Assembly (NCBI GenBank): GCA_034336665.1
Contig: JAPFBE010000002.1
Coordinates: forward strand, 10,152,146-10,216,145
Reading direction: 5' to 3'
Length of the DNA: 64,000 bases
Origin: Luscinia megarhynchos
Lineage: Eukaryota; Chordata; Aves; Passeriformes; Turdidae
Shown here: positions 10,201-22,360 of the stretch, piece after piece
Layout: each line of letters opens with the position of its first letter
How positions within the stretch are numbered: the first letter of the stretch is position 1
The notes under the pieces: generated by a model
The model's input: the letters and a program-made list of their open reading frames with translations, nothing else
Told to the model about the DNA's origin: nothing
Databases searched by the model: none
Translations under genes and position numbers: made by a program

Positions 10201-10655
10201 TTGACATCCCTTCCTCCTCTGCAGAAGAGGACATGTCTAAACATTTTCATTCCAGAAGAGAAGCTGATGACAGAGTTTCCTGTGCCGTCACAACAGAAGT
10301 TCATTCAAGTGCTAGACTGGGCCATCGACCAGACAGGATGGGGGATTTTTATAACCTAGGCTGTTTGTGACTGCAAAATGTTAGAGCAGTGATTTTCAGC
10401 CTGTGCTCTGCAGGCTTTTGGGACTGGTGAGTCCACGGATGGTGATTAAGAAAGACACTTTTCTGTCTAGTAGTCTACAGCTGGGAACATTTTTTTCCCC
10501 TCACGTCCACTGGAAAATGTATAGAGATGAAAACCAGCCAAAAAGCCCTGCCATAATGAAACATCTGCTCTTCTTATCAGACTTGTATGAAAGGTTTATT
10601 GAGTCCAAATTTTTCAACTTTCACCCTGCTCCTCCCTTTGTGGAAGGCCAGAAGT
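7227..10655. other. Intergenic, no gene recognised
   Basis: Unique-looking sequence of ordinary AT content. A poly-T run followed by CCCCC lies at about 9647-9665. The block 8600-8930 is richer in G+C and open on both strands for about 90-105 codons, but neither translation resembles a known domain and splice signals are not convincing. No CR1 or LTR was recognised. Confidence 0.5.
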
Positions 10656-11232
10656 GGGGGAAAAAAGAGAAAGAGAAAGAAAAGGGGAAGGGCAAGGGGA
10701 AGGGGAAAGGGAAGGGGAAGGGGAAGGGGATAGGGAAGGGAAGGGGGAAGGGAAGGGGAAAGGGAAGTTTCAGGGAAGTTTCAGGGAAGGGAAGTTTCAG
10801 GGAAGGGAAGGGAAGTTTCAGGGAAGTTTCAGGGAAGGGAAGTTTCAGGGAAGTTTCAGGGAAGTTTCAGGGAGAAGGGAAGGGAAGGGAAGGGAAGGGA
10901 AGGGAAGGGAAGGGAAGGGAAGGGAAGGGAAGGGAAGGGAAGGGAAGGGAAGGGAAGGGAAGGGAAGGGAAGGGAAGGGAAGGGAAGGGAAGGGAAGGTG
11001 AAGGGGAAGGGAAGGGAAGTTTCAAGGAAGGGAAGAAAAAAAAAAAGAAGAAAAAAAAGAAAGAAGAAAGAAGAAAGAGAAAAAAGAAAAAAGAAAAAAA
11101 GAAAAAAGGTAAAAGGAAAAAGAAAAAAGAAAAGGAAAAGAAAAGAAAAAAGAAAAGAAAAGAAAAGAAAAGAAAAGAAAAGAAAAGAAAAGAAAAGAAA
11201 AGAAAAGAAAAGAAAAGAAAAGAAAAGAAAAG

Positions 11233-11264
<32 letters not shown>

Positions 11265-11283
11265 GAAAAGAAAAGGAGAAAAG
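10656..11283 (+). repeat. Purine-rich compound pentamer tract
   Basis: A 628-bp stretch almost entirely A and G on the plus strand. It has four zones: irregular GGGGAA/GGGAA (10656-10765); GGGAAG units interspersed with TTTCA (10766-10876); 24 perfect GGGAA copies (10877-10996); and, after a mixed zone, 20 perfect AAAAG copies (11153-11252). The few pyrimidines are isolated or in the TTTC units. The long Gly/Lys/Arg/Glu-rich frame read through it has no biological support. Confidence 0.97.
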
Positions 11284-14200
11284 TTTTTATCAGATGTGAA
11301 TTTTTGCACTGTCCCTGGCAGGTCATGGGACTGAAGTGCTCCCCCAGCCCAGAAGGACTTTCTCCACTGTCTTGTTCTAGCAGAGTGCCATAGGGTGGTT
11401 CTTAAGAAGAAACAAATATTGATAATACTGAGTAAGATAACTCTTAAACAAGAAAAAAAAGTTTGTTTAGAGCAATGAAGAGAAAAGATCTACTAAACTG
11501 TGAAAAAAAACCCCATGTTGTTTCTTCTACACAGACAAAGTGGGACAGATAACTTCAAAGTTCAGAAGAGGATTGAAGGTAGTGCTTCTGTGCTTATTGT
11601 GCATCAGGAAAAGTTCAGAAAATCGAGCAGGGGGGAAGAAAGAAGCTGTCAATTGTGATTTTTAAGTAAAGAGAAAAGTTGTGGCACTGCCAAGAAGATA
11701 AACAGAATCAAAGGTGATCCATCATGGAGTGTCTGATAGTAGGTAGAACAAAAAAGTCATTTAGTCTGGTGACTTGCTGAGGGAAGACATGCTGGAGGAA
11801 GTCATTACCAGGTGAGGAGAGTGAGGCAAGCACCTTTTTTGAAAAAAAAATATCCAAAGCAGGGATTAAAACAAAAGCATCTGAAGAAGAAGGGGGGAAG
11901 ACAGGATAAATGATCAATAAATGATCAAAGAAGACATAGCATATACTATGTAAGAGACAAGTGTGGCATGAGCTGATCTTAAAAACCATAAATTATGGCT
12001 GTAGCATTAGTTGTGAGCCTCTGAACTGGGAAAAATGGTGTTCCATACACATTACTAATAAACCCATAATCATATATTGAAACATGTAGAAGCAATGTGG
12101 GTGTCTGCACAAGCTGAGAGCTAAATCTTTCCTCCCCTTTTTCTTAATCTGAAAACTTGCTGTACGGATAGTATTGAAGGGGTTTTTTCTTTTCTCATTC
12201 AGGGATATTTTGCAGATGATATTTTTATAATCTGTTCTCAGGAAGGCAAAGTTTGGATTTCTCCTGATCTTGCTGATGGGCACTTTAAAAACAGAGGAGA
12301 GAAGCTGTTAGCAATGATCCTTAGTCAGGATCCTCACAGCTCCAGGTGCCAGCTTTTTATAGCTTTTCATGCATCACACAGGTGGAGAGGCCAGCTCTTG
12401 TTCTGCACAGTCCTAGACTATGAAAATGTATACAAAGGTTAGTCCCCTGATGGGGATATAGTAAGCTAAGAAGCCAGACTGTACTGATGAACTACTCTAT
12501 TACTGGTTTTTGGAGAAATATATGTGTTCTGTTCTCCTCGGTTTGACAAAAATACTTCTGTCTTAGAAAAGTAACCAAACAGGGTATGTATCTGGGGCAA
12601 ATTCAATACACTAAATGCACATTTTTATAGGAGCAAAATCGTAGGCTAGTAGAAAAACTAGCTTCAGGTGTGATAGCACAAGTCAGAACTATCCTCACAC
12701 AGAATACAGTTGTGGTCAAGATCTGGTAAACATTTTACTTCTCAACTGCATACTTTGCACATTATTTGCATGACATCTCCTTTTCTCTCTTTCCCTTGTT
12801 GGCTGACTTTGTACCCTTTTGGCTTGTCCCCCTCTTTTTTTTTCTTCTTGAGCCTCATAATGATTCACTGGAAAAAAATTCATTTAGCCAGTGAGCAGGA
12901 ATTTCTGACCTATTTACAAGTGAACTTCGCCATACTTTTCATAGGTCAAAGTCAAGCCCGAAGAGCTCTCCAGACTGCCTGTTAAAGCCCTGTCAAGTTC
13001 TCAGTGACTTCTGATGTTTCCCCTCCAGCCCATATGTGCTTACCTATGACACTGCTAATCCAGAATACTTTCTCTTAAAAGAACTTGTATTCTTGGGGAT
13101 GGACTGTGTGTCTTCTGAAAGGTCTCTAGAAGATACTGCATTGCTGGAGGGATAATGAGAAATAATGTCATTGGGGATTCATTCTACTCTGCTTTCCGGG
13201 GTAACACGGAGCTAACTCTTGGTGCTTGAGCTGCTGCTGGCTCTGCGGCGTAACCTCCGCGTTTCCGAGAGGATCATCCCCGTATCCATGAGCAGAACAA
13301 CCTCCTGTTTTACTGATATTCGCCACAGGATGGCAGTGCAAGATTTTAATTGTCAGTCTGTTTCAATTGTATGTGCCTTGTGCGTGTGACAGCACAGTTA
13401 GACAGAAAATTAAAACCAGTACTGTTTTTTTCCGTTTTGAAAACAAAGATATACTAGTTTCCTTTGAAATAGAGTGGATTGTGAAAGCACAGAACCAATA
13501 AGAAAACAATGCAGCTGCTGCACGTGAGTGCTGCCATATTTCAGAAATGTACCTCAGCTTTCTTTGTATGCTGACTATGCATTTAATTATTTTACACCTC
13601 CTCCCTCAGTATAAAACCTGTATTGCAAAGGTTGCTTTACATGATGATATTTTGAATGTAGGAAGCTTTTGTCCTGACATTGCATCTTTGGCCTGTGTGC
13701 TAAGGCACACTCCGTGCCAGTGTAGTCCCAGAGCACATCCTACAAGCAGAGCTGCAAGTGATTGTCAGAAGGTCAGTTCAGCCTTCCTTCTCTCTCTCCA
13801 GTTTCACTCCCATTTCTTTTTGCAGGATCAGGAAATGCATTTCATCTGAGGATGTAGCTGACAAAACCAAACAGTTAATTAGATCCCCTTGCTTGCTGCT
13901 TGGGTGCCAGCACGGGCAAGAGGAGGCAGCAGGAGCCTGGGATCCTCATTCTGGCTGCACCTCGTGCCCAAGCTGTTCTACGTGATGGCAGAGTTCAAGA
14001 AAGCTCTCAGGCCTGGGCTCTGCTGGTTGTTGGTTCAACTGGCTTGCCATCACTGGGGCTATTTTCTGGTTTGGTCTTCACAGTGAGATGCTGATGGTGT
14101 TTCTTGCTCCATGACATTTTTGTCAGGATGCAATAAAGTTTTATCAGGTCTATATCATTGCCAGAGGCAATTCAAGTTTTAAACATCACATCCTGATTTG

Positions 14201-17200
14201 AACTGCTGCTCACATATACACACACACATTCTCAACATCTTACTGATGCTTATAATTTTCTAATGCACTTATAATTTTCGTTGCACTGAATGCATGGCAA
14301 AATCTGTACAGAGTGCAGCTCTTGCTGGAGACAGTAAGGGTTCTTCAAGAAGTATTTATCAGTTAGTGATGTCACTTTTTAAAAGCTTGTGTACATGTGT
14401 TTAGTAATCCCCGTAGTCCACTGACAGATAAACAAAAAGGAGAGTTCAGCAGTGCTGCTGGAGGTGTGATAAAGGGTCCACATAAATGCAGCAGAGCAGC
14501 AGTTCTGTGTTCTCCCCTTTTCAATAAAGGGCAGTTTTATGTTTTGGAAGGTTTCTGGGATTACTAATATGATCTGATACAGAACCAGCCTGCACTGGAA
14601 GACTTAATGGAAGAAAAATGCATTTTTCTCTAGTTAGCACCTAGCACTCTTAGCCCTATCTGAGAGAAGTGCTACTCTTACACTGAGTGTTAGACTTCAG
14701 CCTATATCTGCAACACTTCTGAAACCTGGTGTTTTTCTTTGCAGTGTAATTTCAGGAAAATATCTATTTTATCTGAAGAGAAAGTTATTTTTCTTTTTTA
14801 ATTCTTTCAGAACACATCTTTCTCTCTGTCTGTTCTAATGATAATGGAAAAGTGGACAGAAACATCTATTTGGTATGAGATGTAGCTACATTGTCTAAAT
14901 CAAATGGAGAAAAAACATCTACCTGTTCACTCAGAACTATACAAAACTTCTGTCATCTTTTACAGATGTATAATCTGGCTTTTCTTCTTGCACAGACAGA
15001 AACAGTAATACATAGTAAATGTGTGTGTCCAACTGCAGTACCTCTTCAAGAACAAACCTTGCAGCTAGCACTCAGCTGGTATTCTCATATGTTTCCAGAT
15101 GTAGTATCCCAAACCAGAGATATTGCAAGTTAACAACTGCACAGACCTTGAGCATGTCACACAGACACATTCCTTAATTAAGGAGTTAAACTTTGCCAAA
15201 CCCCTATGGCACAGGGGTGGTGCTGATCTCTTATTTCCATGGCAGCTGCAGCCTTGGTATGAGCTGTGGGCTGGTGTGACGTGCTGTGTGGCAGGGGAAT
15301 TAGGGGCAGAAGGGGAAGGGAACAGCATCCCTGTAATTGCTGCTAGGATGGGAGTCCCAGTAGGCTTGTTGTCCTACCAGTTCTTTTTTCTTCAGGAGGG
15401 TTTGCAGTATGATGAGACCAGAGCAGTAGCATGGCTGCAGCACAGTTATCAGGAGCAATGATCCTGTCCTGGCGTGCTCATCCATGTGCATGGTCTTCAA
15501 GTGCCACACTCTGAACTTATTCCTTTGGTAAGGGCAGGGAAAGGGGAGGGGAAGAGATGGTCCAAACCAGAACTGAAAATGTGCTCAGGGAAAAGGAGTA
15601 TGGGAAGGAGGAAGAAAAAGGGAGGAGGGCAGGAAACAAAGAGGGCATTAAGAGACTTAAGGTACAGCTGAGAACCTACAATGGTGGGAGAGGCTCTTAA
15701 AAGAACAACAGTAACCAGAGAGCAGCAGACGAAGTGGTATTGCTTGTACACAAACACATGCTCACACATATGACAGAATTGACAGGAAATTGGTATTAGA
15801 AGGAAGGGGACTGTCTCACACAGAAAAAGGCAAGGTTAAGATATCTGTGGCTGGTTACAAGAAGTCCCCAAACGCCTCCTGCTCTGCATGCAGTGGAGCT
15901 GCAGTGGAAACCCTGCAGCTGTGGAGGTGCCCAGATCTCTCTGCTGGGGCATGTCTCTGAGAGCAGCCTTCAGGGGAGCAGCAGGGCAGCCAGCAGCAGG
16001 GCTCTCCCTGTGTGCTGGCAGGCAGAGGGGTTCCAGCCGTGCTTCTGCAGGAGCTGGGCAGAGCTGAGAATAAGCCCCAGGTTTCCTGTGCCTCAGCCCC
16101 ATCCCTGAGGCCGCGCTTCCCCACGCAGTAATCTGACATTACAGAACGTATGGCGACGCAAAGCCACAAAGCAACTAAATTAGGAGAGCAGTAGGCGTAT
16201 GACTTGCATGCAATGTTTCCCTTTCACTGCAAATTTCTCGTTCACTGTTATTTTTGCATTGGCCCGTGTGACTGAATTCCCATAAAGTGCTCTCCCACAC
16301 CTTGGGCAGTTGATAGAGCAAGAGGCAGTCACTGGGCCAATCTGTGCCTGAAAATGAGAGAGAGACAGACACAGAGCAGGCATCTGAGAAAGAGACGGTG
16401 GTGCTGGAAGGGATATATGAACCACTCTGGCACAATTCAGTTGTTAGGCAAATGATTAAAAAGGAGGAAAAATGAACTGCGTCCCTGGTTGTATATATAA
16501 GCTGGACATTTGTGGAGAGTGAGCGAGTGGAGTGGTTATCAACAATAAAAGAGTAATAAAAAGATAAGATCTTTGCATTCCAATTAAAAGAAAAATCATT
16601 GCAACAGGATCAGATGTTTTCCCTGGCAAAGAGGCGAAGAATTTCTCTCTAGGCAGGAGACAAATACCTACCTCTTTCCTTTTATCAAGTATTAACCCAT
16701 AGGCCTCTGACAGGAAAAGGCAGAGAACTAGCACAGGGATTTCTACTGGAAATGGGAAAACACTTTTTCCCCCCTTTTTTTCCCTCTTTGTTGAAATTTG
16801 AAGAAATATTGGATCAGTGAATCAACGGGGTGGAGGAAAACCAAGCTATAAGGAGATTAACACCAGGGGAAATCTTTGAGGAAGATGGCTTCTCTGATGG
16901 AACTGGGTAAGAAATTAGAGAAACAAATATCAGCTTTTCTTCCCCTTCCTGTTGCCTGTGCATTAGCCACATGTTTGCAAAACACACTGTGCAGCATGTG
17001 CTGATCCAATGGCAAGGCTCACTTCTGCAAGAAAGCTTTTTCTTGCTGAGACTTTCATTTCCAACCAATGAAAAACAGGTATCAGATGAAGTGATTTAAT
17101 GACAAATTCACAATATTCAGTGCTGAGGTAGCATATGTACAAATGCTTGAGTCAATGGAATGAAAGCAGGTTTGCCTTTTCTGTACTGTTTTCTCGAGAT

Positions 17201-18505
17201 TGTTCCAAAGTAGCTAGAGTACTGCATAAGGGTTAAGCACACGATTTACTGAAGACATTCAGTGGCCACATTCTGGCTTGTCTTCTCTCTGTCAGTGCCA
17301 GGCAGGTAGATAGATAATCAGGGAGAAAGTTGGTTTCACTGATTAACCTTAAGGATCCATCATGGAGATTGCAGGTTTTTACAAAGTCAAGAAATGGCAT
17401 TGATTCAACTGCCCAGGAAGCCTGCTACCTCCTTAACCAAAATTTTAGAAATTATTTCCAAATTGAAGTGCTTAATTTTTTACTATTGAGTATAGGTTTC
17501 AAATCTGATTGTTGCTTGATTTTTAAAAAAATCTGTTTGCAGTGGAAGACTGGGTTTTTTGTTCTGTTTTGTGCAGTGTAGACCTGAGGAGAATATCTGT
17601 TTATTACCATGGAAAAATGCTGACTGTAAAGAATGCCTGAAAGAATAAGGAAATATACCTGGAAACATAAGGGAATGCAATATTTCAGCCAGTATATTCC
17701 AGACAAAATCATTTGAAAGTGGCACAGTGGTACCTCTTAGAAAATGCAATGCCATGACTCGGTTTCCCTGTTCTATGAGCAAGTTTCTCATCCTGGCTTC
17801 AGCTCCCATAGTGCTGGAGGAGCCATGTTCATGCTGGGGACAGCTGTACTGTGCCACAGGAGGTGGGGGCTGATGGGGAGACTTTCTCAGGAAGATGGGA
17901 CTTCTGGCCCAAAATTAGGTAATGAAGTCACTTTTGTGGAACACAGTTTTGAAGTTATTGCTCCTCTCTTGAAATATGTCAGTTTTCCAGTGGGAAATCT
18001 ATCCTCCAGATTTTTTGACCAGAACTTATGTTTATCAGTTTCCTAATTCCAAAACCTCTTCTCCAGCACTTCCTTTTCTTTGACAATCCACTAATAGCTT
18101 CATTCCCTTCCCTATCATTGGCTCATCTTTCTTATGTGGAAGTGTAGATCAGCTGAAACATGTACATTTCTTGTCTCCTTCCAATAGCAATTTGATTCTT
18201 TATATTAACCTTAAATTTCAAACAGATTAAGGAGAAAGGTAGGAGGCTTCTGTACCCTGTCATTTGTTTCAATATTAGAATCTGAACATAACTTCATTAC
18301 ACCCCCCACTTTTGTGCTTTACAACATTATAGAAAATGTTTTAACAGCATTTGGCAGGACACAATTAACCAGTGAGCAGACTTTCCTGATAAATATTCAC
18401 AGGTTCAAATCTGCATGTAGTAGGCTGAATTAATATCTACACCTACAGCATATGCTAAGTGTGATGTCATGGAAGTACTTCAGTGAGTTTCTAATTCTTG
18501 GTGGA
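11284..18505. other. Intergenic, repeat-poor, no gene recognised
   Basis: More than 7 kb without a recognisable transposon or coding exon. Visible local features are a CpG-retaining patch at 13195-13275, a short CA run near 14216-14230, and a second purine-rich stretch at 15534-15650 (GGGGAGGGGAAG, AAGGAGGAAG). Short open frames show no known domain. Confidence 0.5.
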
Positions 18506-18561
18506 TGTATATATCTATATAGATATATATCTATCTATATATATATGCATATATCTATCTC
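18506..18561. repeat. (TATC)n/(TA)n microsatellite
   Basis: Imperfect TATCTA and TA units with internal inverted symmetry (TATCTATATAGATATA), able to form AT-rich hairpins. Confidence 0.9.
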
Positions 18562-21194
18562 AAGCTGTAGTTCCAGATAAAGATTCCTCATATAGGTACC
18601 CAAGTGTTATCTTGCACTCATTCCTTGTGGTCAGTGAGTATGATAGATACATCCTTAGTGGCAAGATGACAGTTACTTCCTCATGCCAGGGGAATACCCA
18701 GAACAGCATTAATAGACGCCAGTTGCAGGAAAATTGTCTGACCCATTGAACCTTTATTTTTTGCAGAGTAGAGAATTTCTGTTTATTTAAACATTTTAAA
18801 TGTTGCATATATTTAATGGAAGATGTGTTTTAAAAAGTGGGTTTCTAGAACTGCACAATTTGTCAAAGCAACATTTTCCTAGTTAACAAGAGTTTAGGAA
18901 AACACCAGAATCCATCTTAATACAAGCCAACAGATTGACTTCCCAAGGGTACCTTCTAACCAAAGTTTTTCTTATTTAGCCCAAACTTAGGACTTGTACT
19001 TAGTCTCAGGTATTCTAGGTGACTGCCTGAGTGACCAGTCTACTGGCTATTATGGGAGAAATCTCTCATCCTCTCTTCTGAGTGGTGCTCCACTTAATAT
19101 CAATAATTAAATACTTATTTGAGAAGGTCTTTGAACTCTGAACTTTGCTGTGTTTCCTGACTAGTGGGATAGAGAGTCAAGGTGTCTTCTCTCTCCCTGC
19201 TGTCTTCTCTCTGCTTTGATTTCTAGACCAATGATAGTTAATAACTTATGTGAAATGGAACATTTCCAAAAGGAAAGATGGAAAGAAATTGACCCCTTGG
19301 TAGCTATATCATCCCCAAATTATGCCACTAAGGAGAGATTTGGGAGAAAGCGTCTGGATGCTACAACTATATTTAGATAGACAAGAGTTTGGATCAAATA
19401 CAATTTTTTGTTTGAGGTGAAATTAATACTTTTTGGGTTTAATCTTTATCTGACAGCACCCTTATGATGCCCCATATAGTGAATTCCCCATATGGTGAAT
19501 TTGGGGGAAAATGAGAGAGACTGAGCTTAAAGAAAACCTATCAAAAATATTTTTTAAAAAATGGAATACTGAGATACATACTGCGACTCTGTTGACTTTA
19601 CAGTGTCTTTGAAAGATATTACTAAATCCACTTTCTTTAGTTAATTTTAAATGTTATATTCCCTTGGTTATTTCTGTTAGCTGTGTTTCCCTAGTTTTGC
19701 TTTTAAAATACAGAATTAAATATTAAAAGGTTAAGGTTTCTTTTTTATGCTTTCCTCCCGCCACCTCTTCTGGTCTAGCCTAAATGCCAGGAGGAAAAAT
19801 GCATTCTCAGACTTAACTCAGCTGCTAGCTCTAAATATTCTGTACTAAATTAACTACAGAAGCAGATACATGGTACTCTGGAAATATGGCTTTCGAGCAA
19901 CAGAATTGTGATAGCTCAGGAAACTGCACTGACAATCAGCAAGAACTCTATCCTGATGAGTAATGGGGGAGATTTGTCATTGTCTTCTCACACCACGTAT
20001 TTACATATGAACTCTACTTTCAGAACCAATTAGGCATCATATACTTTTGCACATGGGCACATTTTCCTGAACAATATGGGAAGAACAAACTTTGAATTTA
20101 AAAAAAAAAGAAAAAAAGAGAGAAGTTCAGATCAATCACACTCTTATTTTAATCTTGCTTTAAACTTGCTGTTTCCTTTTTTTCCTAAATAGTTTTTTAT
20201 GTGGTTGCTGAAACATCTTTGTAAGAAAAGCTACAATACTCATACAAGGAAAGTCCCTGGTGGTTTTTAAACACCATTTTTATTAAGATTTTTTTAATTT
20301 TAAAAGGGAAGATCTTATAAGCACACCAACTATAGAAACCCTTTATTATCATTACTACTGTTTAAGTTCTGTGAAGAATAACAAAAATGACACCTATGCC
20401 TTGGGTTTTCTATGGAGGTATCTAAAGTGATTTGGGAAGGAACATTCTGAAGGAAACATTTTTATATGCAGAAAAAATAGGTCTGAAAGTGTATTGATTA
20501 GGCAAGGACATCTGCCATGCAGATGAGCATTTAGGTGTGTAACTTTGAATTGTTTAATGTGCACAGTTATCACAGCAAATGAACATACACACGTACAACA
20601 CCACCAGCAAATAATTGATTAGCTGCAAGAAACATAGGCCTTTCTTTCAAGTGTTTTCTCCTTGTACATCAGTTTTCCAGAAATAATCTTCTAATGATTA
20701 AAGCTGACAGCTCTGAAGACTTAGATTTACTCCATGCCCAGTACAGGTAGGTACAACATAGATAACAATATTTGATGATATTTCTATATCACCCTGTACT
20801 ATTCTCAAGAATTTTTGGCAGATCCTTGAAAAGAACTTTGGAAGAACCCAAAAAAATTAGATTTTTTCCTACCAAATGCATTCACAGTACTGTACCAAAC
20901 TCTCCATAATATTGGGAAGGACCTCAAGATATTGGTGATAGTAGACAAAAGCTTTGACAGAGCAAACTCACTCATTAAAAATCACAATTTTGCATCGTTA
21001 TAAAATCTCTAGTGTTCATTTTGTAAATTTAAACGCATCTTCCAGTGGGTGGATGAATTCTATCAAGCCATGCTTCCTCCAGATAAGACAGGGAGGTCAG
21101 ATTATCTGAACTATGCCACTTTTTAATGTACAAATCACGACCAGGTTCACAGTGGTAACTCTGGATTACTTTTTCAATCAGGAAGCAGAAGGCA
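18562..21194. other. Intergenic, AT-rich, nothing recognised
   Basis: AT-rich unique sequence. An A-rich run with AGAAAAAAAG-like units lies at 20100-20122. No coding frame above noise and no recognised repeat. Confidence 0.5.
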
Positions 21195-21652
21195 TATACC
21201 ATATTGGAGCATGTCCAGGGAAGAACAATGGAGACAGGGAAAGGCCTGGAGCACAGGTCTGATAGGAGCTGGGGTTGTCTAGCCTGGAGGAAAGCAGGCT
21301 CATTGGGGGACTTTGTTGCTATCTACAATTACCTGAAAGGAAGCTACGTTCAGGTGGAGGTTGGTCCCTTCTCCAAACAACAAGCAATAAGAAAAAAAGA
21401 AAATTAACTCAGATTGTGTCAGCAGCAGTTTAGACTGGATATGAGGAAAAGCTTCTTCACAGAAAAGGTTGTCAAGCATTGGAACAGGCTTCCCAGGGAA
21501 GTGCTGGAATCACTGTCCCTGGAAATGTTCAAAAACGTGTGGATGTGATGCTTAGGGACATGGTTTAGTGGGGTACATGGAAGTTCTGAGTTAATATTTG
21601 AACTCCATGGTCTTAAAGGTCTTTTCAAACTTAAACCATTCCATGATTCTGT
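21195..21652 (+). mobile_element. CR1 LINE 3' end, plus orientation
   Basis: Reads through the CR1 3' end in sense: GGGTTGTCTAGCCTGGAGGA, CTACAATTACCTGAAAGGA, TTGTCAAGCATTGGAACAGG, TGCTTAGGGACATGGTTTAG, TCTTAAAGGTCTTTTCAAAC, ending with ATTCCATGATTCTGTG, two octamer copies. Truncated at 5' end; moderately diverged. Confidence 0.9.
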
Positions 21653-22159
21653 GAATTCCTATAGGTGTATGAACAAAAGGGAGTGTGGGCTTCTTTATTA
21701 CCAGATCACAGTCTAGCAGAGAAAAACTAATGACTGGGATAACTTTAAGACCCAGCTTTCAATACCGTGTCTATTACATAGCTTTTGATGGCTGTGAGAT
21801 ATTGATGCATCAATTAGCCAGCCTGTGCAGGATCAGTTCCTCTCTGTAGTGTTCTGCCACTTACTTGGCACTCAGCAGTGGGCATGGAGCAGTTGAAGTG
21901 AATCAGAAGAATTTGAGGAATAGGTAAAACATTTTCTAAAGGCTGTCACCTGATGGTATCCATCCTGTTGCAACTGGTTTGAGGCAAGGGGATTTCCATG
22001 GTTTCAAAGAGTTGTGTTTGTCTTCCTTCCCTTATCAACCAATTGAATATGGAAACAAATTTAATGTATGGTCAGAAACTACTTCTTTCAACTTGAAAAT
22101 GTTGGAAGATATGGCCTTCACATCTCATTACAGGGGTTCACGTCTAGCATTATTGTAAA
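21653..22159. other. Intergenic, nothing recognised
   Basis: About 500 bp of unique AT-rich sequence between two CR1 fragments of opposite orientation. No gene, site or repeat recognised. Confidence 0.5.
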
Positions 22160-22360
22160 TCATAGAATCATGGAATCATGGAATGCTTTGTGTTGGAAGG
22201 GGCGTTAAACATCGTTTAGTTCCAACCCTCTGCCACAATCAGGGATGCCACCCACTAGGTCAGGTGTCTCAGGGCCCCATGTAACCTGGACTTGAACACT
22301 TGCAGGGGTGGGGCATCCAGCACTTCTCCACTGCCGTGGTCCCCTGGCCAATCTGTGGTG
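22160..22360 (-). mobile_element. CR1 LINE 3' end, minus orientation
   Basis: Begins with octamer copies ATAGAATCATGGAATCATGG, then TGTTGGAAGGGGCGTTAAAC, TCCAACCCTCTGCCA, ACCTGGACTTGAACACTTGC and GGGGTGGGGCATCCAGC. This is the antisense terminal ~200 bp of CR1, 5' truncated. Confidence 0.88.

Noticed and set aside
10403..11299. 298-codon Lys/Gly/Arg/Glu-rich plus-strand frame and its Phe/Leu/Ser/Pro-rich complement
   Set aside because: Produced by purine pentamer repeats; no known domain.
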